A stretch of 64,000 nt of DNA from Pseudomonas graminis (GTDB lineage: Bacteria > Pseudomonadota > Gammaproteobacteria > Pseudomonadales > Pseudomonadaceae). The position numbers and the translations under genes were made by a program. The notes beneath the pieces were generated by a model that ran no database searches, was not told the origin of the DNA, and saw nothing but the letters and a program-made list of their open reading frames with translations. Below, one piece after another: positions 10,286 through 18,851 of this stretch; the first letter of the stretch is position 1; every line of letters begins with the position of its first letter. The stretch is from positions 744,001 to 808,000 of the forward strand of contig NZ_CP053746.1 in NCBI RefSeq assembly GCF_013201545.1, given 5' to 3'.

Positions 10286-10960
10286 ATGACTTCGCAGAAC
10301 CCAATGCCAGTTCGTTCGAGCAAAACCAACCTGCTGAAAACCTGCGTGCTGGCCGCGAGCCTGGGCTTCGTCTCCCTTTCCGCATTCGCCGGTGGCGACG
10401 CCGCACTGTATGGCCCGACCGCACCAAAAGGCTCGACCTTCGTGCGTGTTTACAACGCCAGCAGCAGCGAAATCTCCGCCAGCGTCGGCAACACCAGCCT
10501 CAACGAAATCGGCCCATTGGCCAGCAGTGACTTCGGCTTCATGCCACAGGGCGACTACACCGCCAAAGTCGGCAGCCAGTCGCTGCCGGTGAAACTGGCC
10601 AGCGATCACTACTACACCATCGTCAACAACACTTCGGGCGCACCGCAGCTGGTTGAAGAGCCGCCGTTCAAGAACAAGCAGAAGTCCCTGGTTCGCGTCC
10701 AGAACCTGAGCGACAAGGCGCTGACCCTGAAAACGGCTGATGGCAAAACCGACGTGGTCAAGGCTGTGTCTGCCAAGGGCACCGGCGAGCGTGAAATCAA
10801 CCCGGTCAAAGTCAGCTTCGCGCTGTTTGACGGCGACAAGAAAGTTGCCGACCTGAAGCCGGTTGCACTGGAGCGCGGTGAAGCTGCCGTTCTGTATGTC
10901 ACTGGCAGCGGCAGCAGCCTGTCGCCAGTCTGGGTCAAGCGTCCGACGGGCACTCAGTAA
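10286..10960 (+). CDS. algF: Alginate O-acetylation protein AlgF
   Basis: AlgF is a small periplasmic protein needed for alginate acetylation, thought to bridge AlgI/AlgJ and AlgX. I chose ATG 10286 (224 residues); a TTG six bases upstream is in frame, but GAGAGG is better spaced for the ATG. A signal peptide with AFA|G cleavage after Ala35 is visible. The mature part looks like two beta-rich domains (about 40-130 and 135-224), each with runs of Val/Leu-x-N-x-S. It is the last gene before a 224-base gap that precedes algA. Confidence 0.93.
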   Translation: MTSQNPMPVRSSKTNLLKTCVLAASLGFVSLSAFAGGDAALYGPTAPKGSTFVRVYNASSSEISASVGNTSLNEIGPLASSDFGFMPQGDYTAKVGSQSLPVKLASDHYYTIVNNTSGAPQLVEEPPFKNKQKSLVRVQNLSDKALTLKTADGKTDVVKAVSAKGTGEREINPVKVSFALFDGDKKVADLKPVALERGEAAVLYVTGSGSSLSPVWVKRPTGTQ

Positions 10961-10993
10961 CACACAGTTGAATCTGGCCGAGAGGCCTTAGGC

Positions 10994-11015
10994 GCGCGCT
11001 TGATCGCAAGCGCGC
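10994..11015. promoter_or_regulatory. Perfect 9-bp hairpin between algF and algA
   Basis: GCGCGCTTG (10994-11002), loop ATCG, and CAAGCGCGC (11007-11015) form a perfect GC-rich stem. No T-run follows, so it is unlikely to be a full intrinsic terminator. It could attenuate or stabilise the mRNA between algF and algA. Confidence 0.5.
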
Positions 11016-11112
11016 TGCCAAGGATTTACGGGATTAAGCGTTCGGCGTCAGGCACTGCGGAGCAAGCAGACAGCCAAGAGGACGCCGGGCGATGCAAGAC
11101 AAAAACCAGAAA

Positions 11113-11143
11113 GACCGAAAAGACCGAAAAGACCGAAAAGACC
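11113..11143 (+). repeat. Tandem 9-bp repeat GACCGAAAA upstream of algA
   Basis: Three exact copies of GACCGAAAA (11113-11121, 11122-11130, 11131-11139) are followed by a fourth partial GACC. The array ends 42 bases before the algA ATG, in the leader. Copy number could vary by slippage. Read in one frame it encodes Lys-Thr-Glu repeats, but there is no convincing gene there. Confidence 0.8.
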
Positions 11144-11184
11144 TACAGCCCATTCGAACGATTTTTGCTTAACGGAGAAACAAA

Positions 11185-12639
11185 ATGATTCCAGTGATCT
11201 TGTCAGGTGGTAGCGGTTCCCGACTCTGGCCTCTTTCGCGTAAACAGTTTCCAAAACAGTTCCTGGCGCTGACCGGCGAACACACCCTGTTCCAACAGAC
11301 CGTCGAGCGTCTGCAGTTCGACGGCATGCAGCACCCGGTTGTGGTGTGCAACAAGGACCACCGCTTCATCGTCACCGAGCAGCTCGGTGCATTGGGTCTG
11401 GAAACTCAGGCCGTGATCATGGAACCGTTTGGTCGCAACACCGCGCCTGCTGTCGCCATCGCCGCGATGATGCTGGCCAATGAAGGTCGCGACGAGCTGA
11501 TGCTGGTCCTGCCAGCCGACCACGTGATCGACGATCAGAAAGCCCTGCAACGCGCACTGGCCCTGGCCACCGTCGCTGCAGAACGCGGCGAAATGGTGCT
11601 GTTCGGTATTCCGGCGACCAAGCCTGAAACCGGCTACGGCTACATCAAGTCCACCGCCGATGCCCTGCTGCCTGAAGGCGTCAGCCGCGTGCAACAGTTC
11701 GTTGAAAAGCCTGATGAACAACGCGCCCAGGAATTCGTCCAGGCCGGCGGTTACTACTGGAACAGCGGCATGTTCCTGTTCCGCGCCAGCCGTTATCTGG
11801 AAGAGCTGAAAAAGCACGATCCGGACATCTACGACAACTGCCTGCTGACCCTTGAGCGCAGCAAACACGAAGGCGACAGCATCTCCCTGGACGAGGCAAG
11901 CTTTGCCTGCTGCCCGGACAACTCCATCGACTACGCCGTCATGGAAAAAACCCAGCGCGCGTGCGTCGTACCGCTTGATGCGGGCTGGAGCGATGTCGGC
12001 TGCTGGTCGTCCCTGTGGGACGTGCACGCCAAAGACGAGAACGGCAACGTTGCCAAAGGCGATGTCGTTATTCAGGACAGCCGCAACTGCATGATCCAGG
12101 GCAACGGCAAACTGGTGACCGTGATCGGCCTGGACAACATCGTTGTCGTCGAAACCAAAGACGCCATGATGATCGTCCACAAAGACAAGGTTCAGGGCGT
12201 CAAGCAACTGGTCAACACGCTGAACGAGCAAGGCCGCAGCGAAACCCAGAACCACCTCGAAGTCTATCGCCCGTGGGGCTCGTACGACTCCGTGGACATG
12301 GGCGGCCGTTTCCAGGTCAAGCGCATCTCCGTCAAGCCGGGCGCCAGCCTGTCGCTGCAGATGCACCACCACCGCGCTGAACACTGGATTGTTGTATCGG
12401 GTACCGCTCAGGTCACCTGCGACGACAACGTGTTCCTGCTGACCGAGAACCAGTCGACCTACATCCCGATCGCCTCGGTTCACCGTCTGCGCAACCCAGG
12501 CAAGATCCCGTTGGAAATCATCGAAGTCCAGTCGGGCAGCTACCTGGGCGAAGACGACATCGAACGTTTCGAAGACGTCTACGGCCGCTCCACCCCAGGC
12601 ATCGAAGCCGGCGTGAAGACCCAGACCATCGCGCGTTAA
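11185..12639 (+). CDS. algA: Bifunctional phosphomannose isomerase / GDP-mannose pyrophosphorylase AlgA
   Basis: AlgA makes mannose-6-phosphate from fructose-6-phosphate and later converts mannose-1-phosphate plus GTP to GDP-mannose, the precursor of GDP-mannuronate. The 484-residue type II enzyme has the nucleotidyltransferase signature GGSGSRLWPLSRKQFPKQ at residues 8-25, the sugar-binding FVEKP at 172-176, and a C-terminal cupin isomerase domain with metal ligands in QMHHHRAEHW (His394-His400). RBS GGAG precedes the ATG by eight bases. It is the last gene of the alginate operon and is followed by a strong terminator. Confidence 0.96.
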   Translation: MIPVILSGGSGSRLWPLSRKQFPKQFLALTGEHTLFQQTVERLQFDGMQHPVVVCNKDHRFIVTEQLGALGLETQAVIMEPFGRNTAPAVAIAAMMLANEGRDELMLVLPADHVIDDQKALQRALALATVAAERGEMVLFGIPATKPETGYGYIKSTADALLPEGVSRVQQFVEKPDEQRAQEFVQAGGYYWNSGMFLFRASRYLEELKKHDPDIYDNCLLTLERSKHEGDSISLDEASFACCPDNSIDYAVMEKTQRACVVPLDAGWSDVGCWSSLWDVHAKDENGNVAKGDVVIQDSRNCMIQGNGKLVTVIGLDNIVVVETKDAMMIVHKDKVQGVKQLVNTLNEQGRSETQNHLEVYRPWGSYDSVDMGGRFQVKRISVKPGASLSLQMHHHRAEHWIVVSGTAQVTCDDNVFLLTENQSTYIPIASVHRLRNPGKIPLEIIEVQSGSYLGEDDIERFEDVYGRSTPGIEAGVKTQTIAR

Positions 12640-12661
12640 TACCGCTTCACCTAGTAGTACT

Positions 12662-12719
12662 AGCCCCCGTCAATCCTCTGCGTATTCCCCATCCGCAGAG
12701 GGTTTTCGGGGGCTTTTTT
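12662..12719 (+). terminator. Intrinsic terminator of the alginate operon
   Basis: A long hairpin with outer stem GCCCCCG/CGGGGGC and inner stem CCTCTGCG/CGCAGAGG ends in a run of six T's (12714-12719), 23 bases after the algA stop. Confidence 0.93.
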
Positions 12720-12875
12720 GTGAATAGTTGCGGTGAGAACCGGAATATTCGCGCCGATCGTTATCGCCAATTCATCTTGGTGGTGTCACTTCTAACAGTA
12801 TTCAGGCCGGCGGGCGAAAGGTACTTTTTGGAAGAGGTCAATTCACCTCTGACCCATTCACAAGGATGATGAATC

Positions 12876-13208
12876 ATGAGCGATAACAACAAAGCTTACC
12901 CGATCCCTTTCTTCGATCGACCTGATTACACACTGGTTCGCGGTGAGGATGTGGAGGCCGTTTTCCCGCAATACGAAGGCAAGGATCAAAAAGAAATTAC
13001 CCACATCAATTTCAGAGCAATTGGTGAAGAAAATACCGGCCCTACGATCTTTCAACCTTTCAACCCCAACGGGGAGACAAGGGCAACATTCCCCGGAAGC
13101 TCCTTCGCTATTATTCGAAATAAAAAGGTGGTGTTGACGGCAGAACCGCATACCGAGAATGGACATGGCGTCGTCACTAACGACAAACCTTATTTTTTCG
13201 ACAAGTAG
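12876..13208 (+). CDS. Unrecognised 110-residue protein
   Basis: I do not recognise a family. The ATG follows an AAGGATG site at normal spacing. The product is soluble-looking, acidic to neutral, without signal peptide or membrane segment, rich in Phe/Asn/Glu, and contains PTIFQPFNPNGETRATFPG near the middle. Codon use is more A/T-rich than in the alginate genes (many AAA, GAA, ATT), which suggests acquisition. It faces the Rhs-type toxin gene tail to tail, with 202 bases between the stops. It might be a toxin-associated protein, but on the opposite strand it is not a typical immunity gene. Confidence 0.6.
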   Translation: MSDNNKAYPIPFFDRPDYTLVRGEDVEAVFPQYEGKDQKEITHINFRAIGEENTGPTIFQPFNPNGETRATFPGSSFAIIRNKKVVLTAEPHTENGHGVVTNDKPYFFDK

Positions 13209-13270
13209 GTAGAGTGTGGAGGCTGCGCACGGTGACGTGGCGGTCTCCATCACCTGAAGCACACAACGCA

Positions 13271-13295
13271 CCATTAGCCCAATCCTTTCCCCTTT
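13271..13295. repeat. 25-bp direct repeat, copy 1, flanking the Rhs-type gene
   Basis: This copy begins CCATTAGCCCAATCC and matches 16301-16325 in 23 of 25 positions. The sequence diverges at once on both sides. The two copies enclose the whole Rhs/TccC-type gene. Confidence 0.85.
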
Positions 13296-13410
13296 TTTCC
13301 GCTTTCGATTTTCACGCCCCATTCCAGTGATGATCCGCTTCACCGGCCTGACATGACTGATCGGGTCGCGCGTCGAGTTCTTCCCGTCTTGATCTGCATA
13401 TTTGTCAGAC

Positions 13411-16188
13411 CTACTTGCGCAACCATCTTTCAGGAAATCGGGTTGCGCTGACCAACGCGGGAAAAGTGTCTGCATTCATCTGTAACAGCGAGGATCTTAC
13501 GCGGCCATTGCCCACAAAGGTGGCCCTGCGTTGATGCCGGTTAGCCGCGTCATCTGTTAAACCTTGCATGCTGGTCTCGTAAACAGAAGCAGTGCCATGC
13601 TTCTCGGAAGGACCTGATTTGACAATTCGCGACAAGGACTTTCTTATTTGTTTGCTCCAGCCTCGCACAGCCTTAGCGGTAGCATCGGCCTCCAGTTTCG
13701 GCTGCTTGTAATAATGGGTATCAACGGTGAAATTGACTGCATGGGAAGTTTCATGGATCAACGTCCAGGCAACCTCAAGCACATGATCCTGGTCAAGATG
13801 GGTGCGTGAAACGCCAAAGCTCTGGACAACATCTTCGAACTCTCCCGCCAATAAAGTACGTCCCTTAAGCATGGATGGACCGTCAAAAAGCTCGATATCA
13901 AGATCCGCGTGCGGCTTACCAAATGCCGTTAAGAGGTTCCAATAACTGTCGAGGCTTTCTGCGACGGCCTCTTTCGTTTCAGCGCGAATGGGTGCCGGCA
14001 GTTCACCAAACGTCGCGTCGAAGGCCTTGACTACATCCTGGCTGGGTGACACTTCGCGAAGTTGATCACGCGTTCCAGCCACCAGATAACCTGCAGCGTC
14101 CAGCGCCTGCCTCATTTTCGCCTGCTGTACCGGGCTGAAATCCCCCATTCCTGCGGCTACCACCACGACCTGGGGAACATCGTAAGGGGCTGCGCCTTGG
14201 GAGTCGCGATAGCGGATCGGTGAGTTACTGCAAAAGCAAAACAGATTTACCCCGCCTTGTTCACCCGTCGGATCCGGATTGATCCAGCGCATCAGCCACG
14301 GTGCGTAATACCGCAGGCCATAGTAGTAAAGCCCGGTCGCGTCCCGCTCTTTTCCTGAATAACGCACGGTTTTATAGTGCGCTTCAATTTGGCATCGGCC
14401 GGCCCACCAGGCTGTGCCTCCAAAGGGGTAATAACTTTCCTGACTGATCAACAGGCATTGCTGATCCAACTCCAACAGGCTTGACCCCAAGTGATCACTC
14501 AGCGTGTAACGCGTCTGATCGTTGTCTATCGTCTCCGGCTTGCCCTTTACCCAGTGCAGAACCCGCACCGCGTTGCGTCCGCCAGGAGCGGTGATGACGT
14601 GCAGCGTTTCGCCAGTCGCGCTATTGGCGCGGATTTCCAGGCCCGGCAGATAACGTACGTCGTTCAAATGGACGACGTTTTTAGCCTGAACAGTCCGAAT
14701 CTTGCGCACACGCAGGCCGGTTGCGTCATAGACGTAAACCTCACTGTCATCCACTCCCGAAGGCCTGGCGACCAGGGTCACCCTGCGCAACTGGTTGCGA
14801 GAGTTCCACTCAATATTTTGCCCGGGCTCCAGCCGCTGCAAATTACCGTTGGCATCGAATGCGGCAGCAATCTCGGCGTCAGTTGGCGGCGTGTCAGTCA
14901 GTTGAGCCAAGCACCTGTTGCTACCTTTGGCCGCCGCCAGCCATTGCGAATGATCTTGCACGCCAACGTGACTGCGTTTGAGCAAATTGCCGCCCGCATC
15001 GTATTCGTAGTTCTGCCGGTAATTCGTCAGTCGGGAGGGGTCGATCGGCGATTGAAACACCGCAAGATCCCGACCTCGATTGACCGACGCCAGCTCCCGA
15101 CCGGTGGCCTCGATGAGCTGATACAGCGTGTCGTACGTGAATGTGCTGATGGGCTTGGTGAGCTGATTGATGAAATGGCTTTGAGGGAGCGAAGCATCTT
15201 CAATGCTGATCACGTTGCCGACCGGATCGTAGGCGTAATGCAGATCCTGCAGTCTTTCTCCACCGGGAAGCGTCGACTGGACGTTCACCAGACGAGCGTC
15301 CTGTGTTGAATACGCCGCAGAGGTGACCACGCCATTTCCGGCTGTTTCTGAAACCGCGCGATTGAAAGCGTCGTATTGAATATCGCTCACCAGCGTTTCC
15401 GCTGGCAGGCCGGCCAGCTGCAAGCGGGTTTGCTTGAGCAGCCCGGCGACCGTCTGGGCAAAAAACCGGGTGTTTCCCATGGCATCGCGTTGTTCGAACA
15501 TTTCGCCTGTGGGAGCGAATCGCCAGGCCATCCCGGCGCCGTCTCCGGGTTCCAGAAGCTGGTCGCAAGCTTCGTCGGATTCCGGCCAACTGGACATGTT
15601 CAGATCATTGAGAAAACGCCGCGCCTGCGAGCGCGCATTCCGGTTTATATCGAACGACGTATTGCACAGCGAGCCGGCCGGATCGTAATGCCTGACTAGT
15701 TGATTGCATTGGTTGGCGTGATGGTCATCAGGCCCTCCATAGCTCAAGCGCTCGACGCAGGTTTGCGCCGTACCGTCCCGTACGCCCCGTTCTTCAAATA
15801 AGGCGATCGGCCGCAGCTGTTGGTCGTATTCGACCCGCTGAACCATTCCGCGTCCGTCCCAGCCCCCGTCACGCTGCCCACCTTCCCCCACTGATTGAAG
15901 GCGCCACCCCGCATCGCCGCTCTCATAAAGCAGCCGCTCCCCGCTGAGCGAGAAGACCACACTCACATTGCTCGTCGCGTCCGATGCCAGATCGGCGGCA
16001 GCCCATAGTCGCGGGTCCCAACGCGCCGTTTGCCTTCCTACGGGGTCGTAGGCAAGGCGGTCAACCCGCGCGGTCATGGGCGCATCCGTTTGAGCCCGAT
16101 AAAAGGACACCGTACGAACCGGCAGCCTGCGCGGTTCTATTACCGTGAGTGTCGGAGTGCGGGTATGTAGCGGGCAGGAATGAGCCAT
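13411..16188 (-). CDS. Rhs/TccC-type toxin with C-terminal zincin-like domain
   Basis: The 925-residue protein begins like the C component of insecticidal toxin complexes (RTPTLTVIEPRRLPVRTVSF, then WDPRLW near residue 60). It carries YD/Rhs repeats to about residue 620 and ends its core with the hallmark PDPTGEQGG (Asp639) and a NSPIRYRDSQG-type boundary near 655. Such cores fold into a shell that encloses a variable C-terminal toxin. Here the last 265 residues contain HETSH at 812-816, a zinc-metalloprotease HExxH motif; Asp823 or Glu833 could be the third ligand. No TcA or TcB gene is nearby. It has no signal peptide. The enzymatic role is inferred from the motif only. Confidence 0.85.
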   Translation of the reverse strand: MAHSCPLHTRTPTLTVIEPRRLPVRTVSFYRAQTDAPMTARVDRLAYDPVGRQTARWDPRLWAAADLASDATSNVSVVFSLSGERLLYESGDAGWRLQSVGEGGQRDGGWDGRGMVQRVEYDQQLRPIALFEERGVRDGTAQTCVERLSYGGPDDHHANQCNQLVRHYDPAGSLCNTSFDINRNARSQARRFLNDLNMSSWPESDEACDQLLEPGDGAGMAWRFAPTGEMFEQRDAMGNTRFFAQTVAGLLKQTRLQLAGLPAETLVSDIQYDAFNRAVSETAGNGVVTSAAYSTQDARLVNVQSTLPGGERLQDLHYAYDPVGNVISIEDASLPQSHFINQLTKPISTFTYDTLYQLIEATGRELASVNRGRDLAVFQSPIDPSRLTNYRQNYEYDAGGNLLKRSHVGVQDHSQWLAAAKGSNRCLAQLTDTPPTDAEIAAAFDANGNLQRLEPGQNIEWNSRNQLRRVTLVARPSGVDDSEVYVYDATGLRVRKIRTVQAKNVVHLNDVRYLPGLEIRANSATGETLHVITAPGGRNAVRVLHWVKGKPETIDNDQTRYTLSDHLGSSLLELDQQCLLISQESYYPFGGTAWWAGRCQIEAHYKTVRYSGKERDATGLYYYGLRYYAPWLMRWINPDPTGEQGGVNLFCFCSNSPIRYRDSQGAAPYDVPQVVVVAAGMGDFSPVQQAKMRQALDAAGYLVAGTRDQLREVSPSQDVVKAFDATFGELPAPIRAETKEAVAESLDSYWNLLTAFGKPHADLDIELFDGPSMLKGRTLLAGEFEDVVQSFGVSRTHLDQDHVLEVAWTLIHETSHAVNFTVDTHYYKQPKLEADATAKAVRGWSKQIRKSLSRIVKSGPSEKHGTASVYETSMQGLTDDAANRHQRRATFVGNGRVRSSLLQMNADTFPALVSATRFPERWLRK

Positions 16189-16300
16189 GACCTGTGCAAT
16201 CCGTTGCAGGAGATACCGTAAGACTAGTGTGGCTCCGGATTTCTGACTGACCGCCGGTCCGGCTGGACGGTTGCGCTGGACGGTTCGGGTTGAGCCATAT

Positions 16301-16325
16301 CCATTAGCCCAATCCCCTCCCCTTT
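16301..16325. repeat. 25-bp direct repeat, copy 2, flanking the Rhs-type gene
   Basis: Copy 2 of the repeat at 13271-13295 differs at two adjacent positions (CC instead of TT). It lies 40 bases before the next gene's ATG, so it probably marks the original site into which the toxin gene was inserted. Confidence 0.85.
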
Positions 16326-16364
16326 CGGTACGATGCCCGCATCTGCAATCGCGAGATCGACACG

Positions 16365-16829
16365 ATGATTTTCGGCGCCGTACTCCTGTTCACCTGGCTG
16401 ATCTTGCTTCTGCGCTACCCCTCCAGAGCCCTGCCCGTTTCCCTGGCAGCAGCGGTCGGATTGGGCGTAGTGGCCGCGTTTGTGGTCTGGGAAGACAGCC
16501 GCGATGGGCAGCGCCTGGAGCGTCTGCAACTGCGCGTGAACTATATGCCGCAGCAGTGCCCGACAGGTCGGCCGTTGCTGGTGCTGATCGATAACGGCAA
16601 TAAGGTTTCGCTTACCGAACTGCGCTGGAAAATCGCGGCCTACGCGCCGGGCGATACCGTCAATCTGGCCGAAGACACCTACACCGCGCCGCGCTATCGC
16701 GGGCCGGGCGATTTGTTGCCCGGCAGCCAGTGGCAGGATTGCTTGCCGATGCCGCCGCTGCGCCCGGGTTATCGGCCGCAGACCCTGGAGTTTCGTGCCG
16801 AACACTTGCAAGGCACATTCTCCGGCTGA
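16365..16829 (+). CDS. Small inner-membrane protein of unknown function
   Basis: The 154-residue protein has two N-terminal hydrophobic segments (about residues 3-17 and 22-41) and a soluble C-terminal part with two cysteines (CPTG near 65, QDCLP near 124). It resembles a conserved Pseudomonas protein sometimes labelled multidrug transporter, but nothing in the sequence shows transport function. The start is weakly supported by a GAG six to eight bases upstream. It is 33 bases upstream of the short-chain dehydrogenase gene, with which it is probably co-transcribed. Confidence 0.75.
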   Translation: MIFGAVLLFTWLILLLRYPSRALPVSLAAAVGLGVVAAFVVWEDSRDGQRLERLQLRVNYMPQQCPTGRPLLVLIDNGNKVSLTELRWKIAAYAPGDTVNLAEDTYTAPRYRGPGDLLPGSQWQDCLPMPPLRPGYRPQTLEFRAEHLQGTFSG

Positions 16830-16862
16830 GCGCCGCTCCTCTCTTTTTTCAAGGACTGAACC

Positions 16863-17687
16863 ATGTCTGTGGTGTTGATCACCGGTTGTTCCAGCGGCAT
16901 CGGCCGCGCCATGGCGGATGCCTTCAAAGCGGCAGGCTATGAAGTCTGGACAACCGCACGCAAGCCGGCGGATGTGGAGTCACTGACCGCTGCAGGTTTC
17001 CGCGCGGTCACGCTGGACGTTAATGACAGCGCTGCGATTGATCGACTCGTCTCCGAGCTGGGTCAACGTGGCAAAGGGCTCGACGTGCTGATCAACAACG
17101 CTGGCTACGGTGGCATTGGCCCGTTGCTGGATGGCGGTGTCGAGGCCATGCGCAGGCAGTTCGAAACCAACGTGTTTTCCGTGGTCGGCGTGACGCGCGC
17201 GCTGTTTCCAACACTGCGCCGCAACAAGGGATTGGTGGTGAATATCGGCAGCGTTTCGGGCGTGCTGGTGACGCCGTTCGCGGGTGCGTATTGCGCGTCC
17301 AAGGCCGCCGTCCATGCCATGACCGACGCGCTGCGCATGGAACTGGCGCCTTTCGGGATTCGTGTGATGGAAGTCCAGCCCGGCGCTATCGACACCCACT
17401 TCGCGCAGAACGCCAGCCACGAGGCCGAGCAGGTGATTCACGAACATTCGCCGTGGTGGCCGTGGCGAGAAGGCATCCGCGCCAGAGCCAATGCGTCACA
17501 GGGCAATCCGACACCCGCCGCCGATTTCGCCCGCGACGTGCTTACCGCCGTACAACGCCGTCATCCCCCGCGCTTGCTGCGATCCGGCAACGGCAGCCGC
17601 GCGCTGCCGCTCATGGAACGTTTGCTGCCCAAGTCACTGCTCGAATGGATTCTGAGCAAGCGATTCAAGCTGGATAAGAAGGCTTAG
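16863..17687 (+). CDS. Short-chain dehydrogenase/reductase
   Basis: This 274-residue classical SDR oxidises or reduces an unknown substrate with NAD(P). The Rossmann glycine motif GCSSGIGR is at residues 8-15, the NNAG motif near 77, the catalytic Ser in IGSVSG near 128, and Tyr-x-x-x-Lys in YCASKAAV near 143. The C-terminal part (to 274) is longer than in FabG-type enzymes and resembles the retinol/sterol-type cSDR group. The ATG follows caaggact. It probably forms an operon with the small membrane protein upstream. The substrate cannot be told from sequence. Confidence 0.88.
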   Translation: MSVVLITGCSSGIGRAMADAFKAAGYEVWTTARKPADVESLTAAGFRAVTLDVNDSAAIDRLVSELGQRGKGLDVLINNAGYGGIGPLLDGGVEAMRRQFETNVFSVVGVTRALFPTLRRNKGLVVNIGSVSGVLVTPFAGAYCASKAAVHAMTDALRMELAPFGIRVMEVQPGAIDTHFAQNASHEAEQVIHEHSPWWPWREGIRARANASQGNPTPAADFARDVLTAVQRRHPPRLLRSGNGSRALPLMERLLPKSLLEWILSKRFKLDKKA

Positions 17688-17737
17688 CTGCCACAGCAAG
17701 CCCACTCAGGCGCGTACTAACCTGAGGTCGATGCAAG

Positions 17738-17837
17738 ACTTGTGGGAGCGAGCTTGCTCGCGAAGGGGCCAGTACATTCGCAGCATTTTTAGCTACCGGG
17801 CTGATAGTCTTCGCGAGCAAGCTCGCTCCCACAAGTC
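17738..17837. repeat. REP palindrome pair after the SDR gene
   Basis: The left arm starts at 17742 (GTGGGAGCGAGCTTGC) and the right arm ends at 17832; pairing extends outward through ACTTG/CAAGT. The spacer is about 47 bases. It lies between convergent genes, where it can also serve as a transcription barrier. The rest of the 17688-17963 gap shows nothing else. Confidence 0.9.
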
Positions 17838-17963
17838 CTGCGTCCACTCGAAGCTGTGAGCTAGTAAGAGATGCCGAGTCCACCCCGAGCCTGTGAGAGC
17901 AACCGGGGTGGCGCTCCACCTTGCTTGCGAAGGCTTACGTTCAGCCTCCATGGATCTCAGGTG

Positions 17964-18845
17964 TTACTGCACCGAACCTTCCTGCTCAGGATTCACAATC
18001 ACCGTGCAGGTGATCCCCGCCGCCAGCACGACGCCTTCCGGCACGTGGTCCAGGTGAATGCGCACGGGCACGCGCTGGGCCAAGCGCACCCAGTTGAAAG
18101 TCGGGTTAACGTCAGCGATGAGTTCGCGGCTCTCCGGGTTGTCACGATCATAGATGGCGCGGGCGATGCTCTCGACGTGGCCCTTCATCACTTCGCCGCT
18201 CATCAACTGCATGTCCGCCGGATCGCCAACTCTGACGTGGGGCAACTTGGTCTCCTCGAAGAAGCCGTACACCCAGAAAGAATTCCTGTCGACGACGGCC
18301 ATCTTCGCCTCACCGATCCGCGCGTAGTCGCCGCGATGCACGTTGAGGTTGGTGACGTAGCCGTCCACCGCCGCCAGCACTTTGGTGCGTTGCAGGTTCA
18401 ACTGCGCGGCTTCGAGCTGCGCGACCGCCAGTTGATAATCCGCCTGGGCAGAGGTCGCGACATTGCTGGCGTCTTCGCGGCTCTCGGCGGAGATCACCAG
18501 GGCGTCCATGTCTTTGCGTCGATTGGCGTTGACCTTGCGCATCTCCCACGTCGCCTTGCGCGACGCCACCATCGCCTCGGCCTGCTTCACCGCCAGCTGA
18601 TAATGCTCGGGGTCGATCTGCATCAACAGGTCGCCTTTTTTCACCGGCTGGTTGTCCTTCACCGGCACATCGATTACCACGCCACTGACATCGGCGGCGA
18701 CGTTGATCACGTCAGCCCGCACCCGGCCGTCGCGGGTCCACGGCGTGTCCATGTAGTGAATCCACAGCAGCCGGCCGATCCAGATGGCCAGGGCCAGAAT
18801 CAACAAAGTCGCGATCAGACTGAAGAGCTTTTTCATCTCAACCAA
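17964..18845 (-). CDS. HlyD/EmrA-type periplasmic adaptor of an efflux system
   Basis: This 293-residue membrane fusion protein has one N-terminal membrane anchor (about residues 7-27), a barrel-sandwich lipoyl-like domain split by a coiled-coil hairpin (about 60-175), and a C-terminal beta-barrel. It matches AaeA (p-hydroxybenzoate efflux) in length and start. It would connect the FUSC inner-membrane protein with the NodT-type outer-membrane lipoprotein encoded upstream on the same strand. The gene starts six bases after the DUF1656 gene stop. Substrate is inferred only from the family: aromatic carboxylic acids or related toxic compounds. Confidence 0.9.
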   Translation of the reverse strand: MVEMKKLFSLIATLLILALAIWIGRLLWIHYMDTPWTRDGRVRADVINVAADVSGVVIDVPVKDNQPVKKGDLLMQIDPEHYQLAVKQAEAMVASRKATWEMRKVNANRRKDMDALVISAESREDASNVATSAQADYQLAVAQLEAAQLNLQRTKVLAAVDGYVTNLNVHRGDYARIGEAKMAVVDRNSFWVYGFFEETKLPHVRVGDPADMQLMSGEVMKGHVESIARAIYDRDNPESRELIADVNPTFNWVRLAQRVPVRIHLDHVPEGVVLAAGITCTVIVNPEQEGSVQ

Positions 18846-18851
18846 CGTGCC

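Noticed and set aside
9107..10963. A 618-codon open frame antisense to algJ and algF
   Set aside because: It mirrors two genes with complete catalytic motifs; long antisense frames are common in GC-rich DNA with strong codon bias. It has no ribosome site or recognisable domain.
12858..13475. A 205-codon minus-strand frame downstream of the Rhs-type gene, considered as an immunity gene
   Set aside because: It covers the antisense of the 110-residue plus-strand gene, which has a proper ribosome site. Its composition (many Cys, Arg) is not protein-like.
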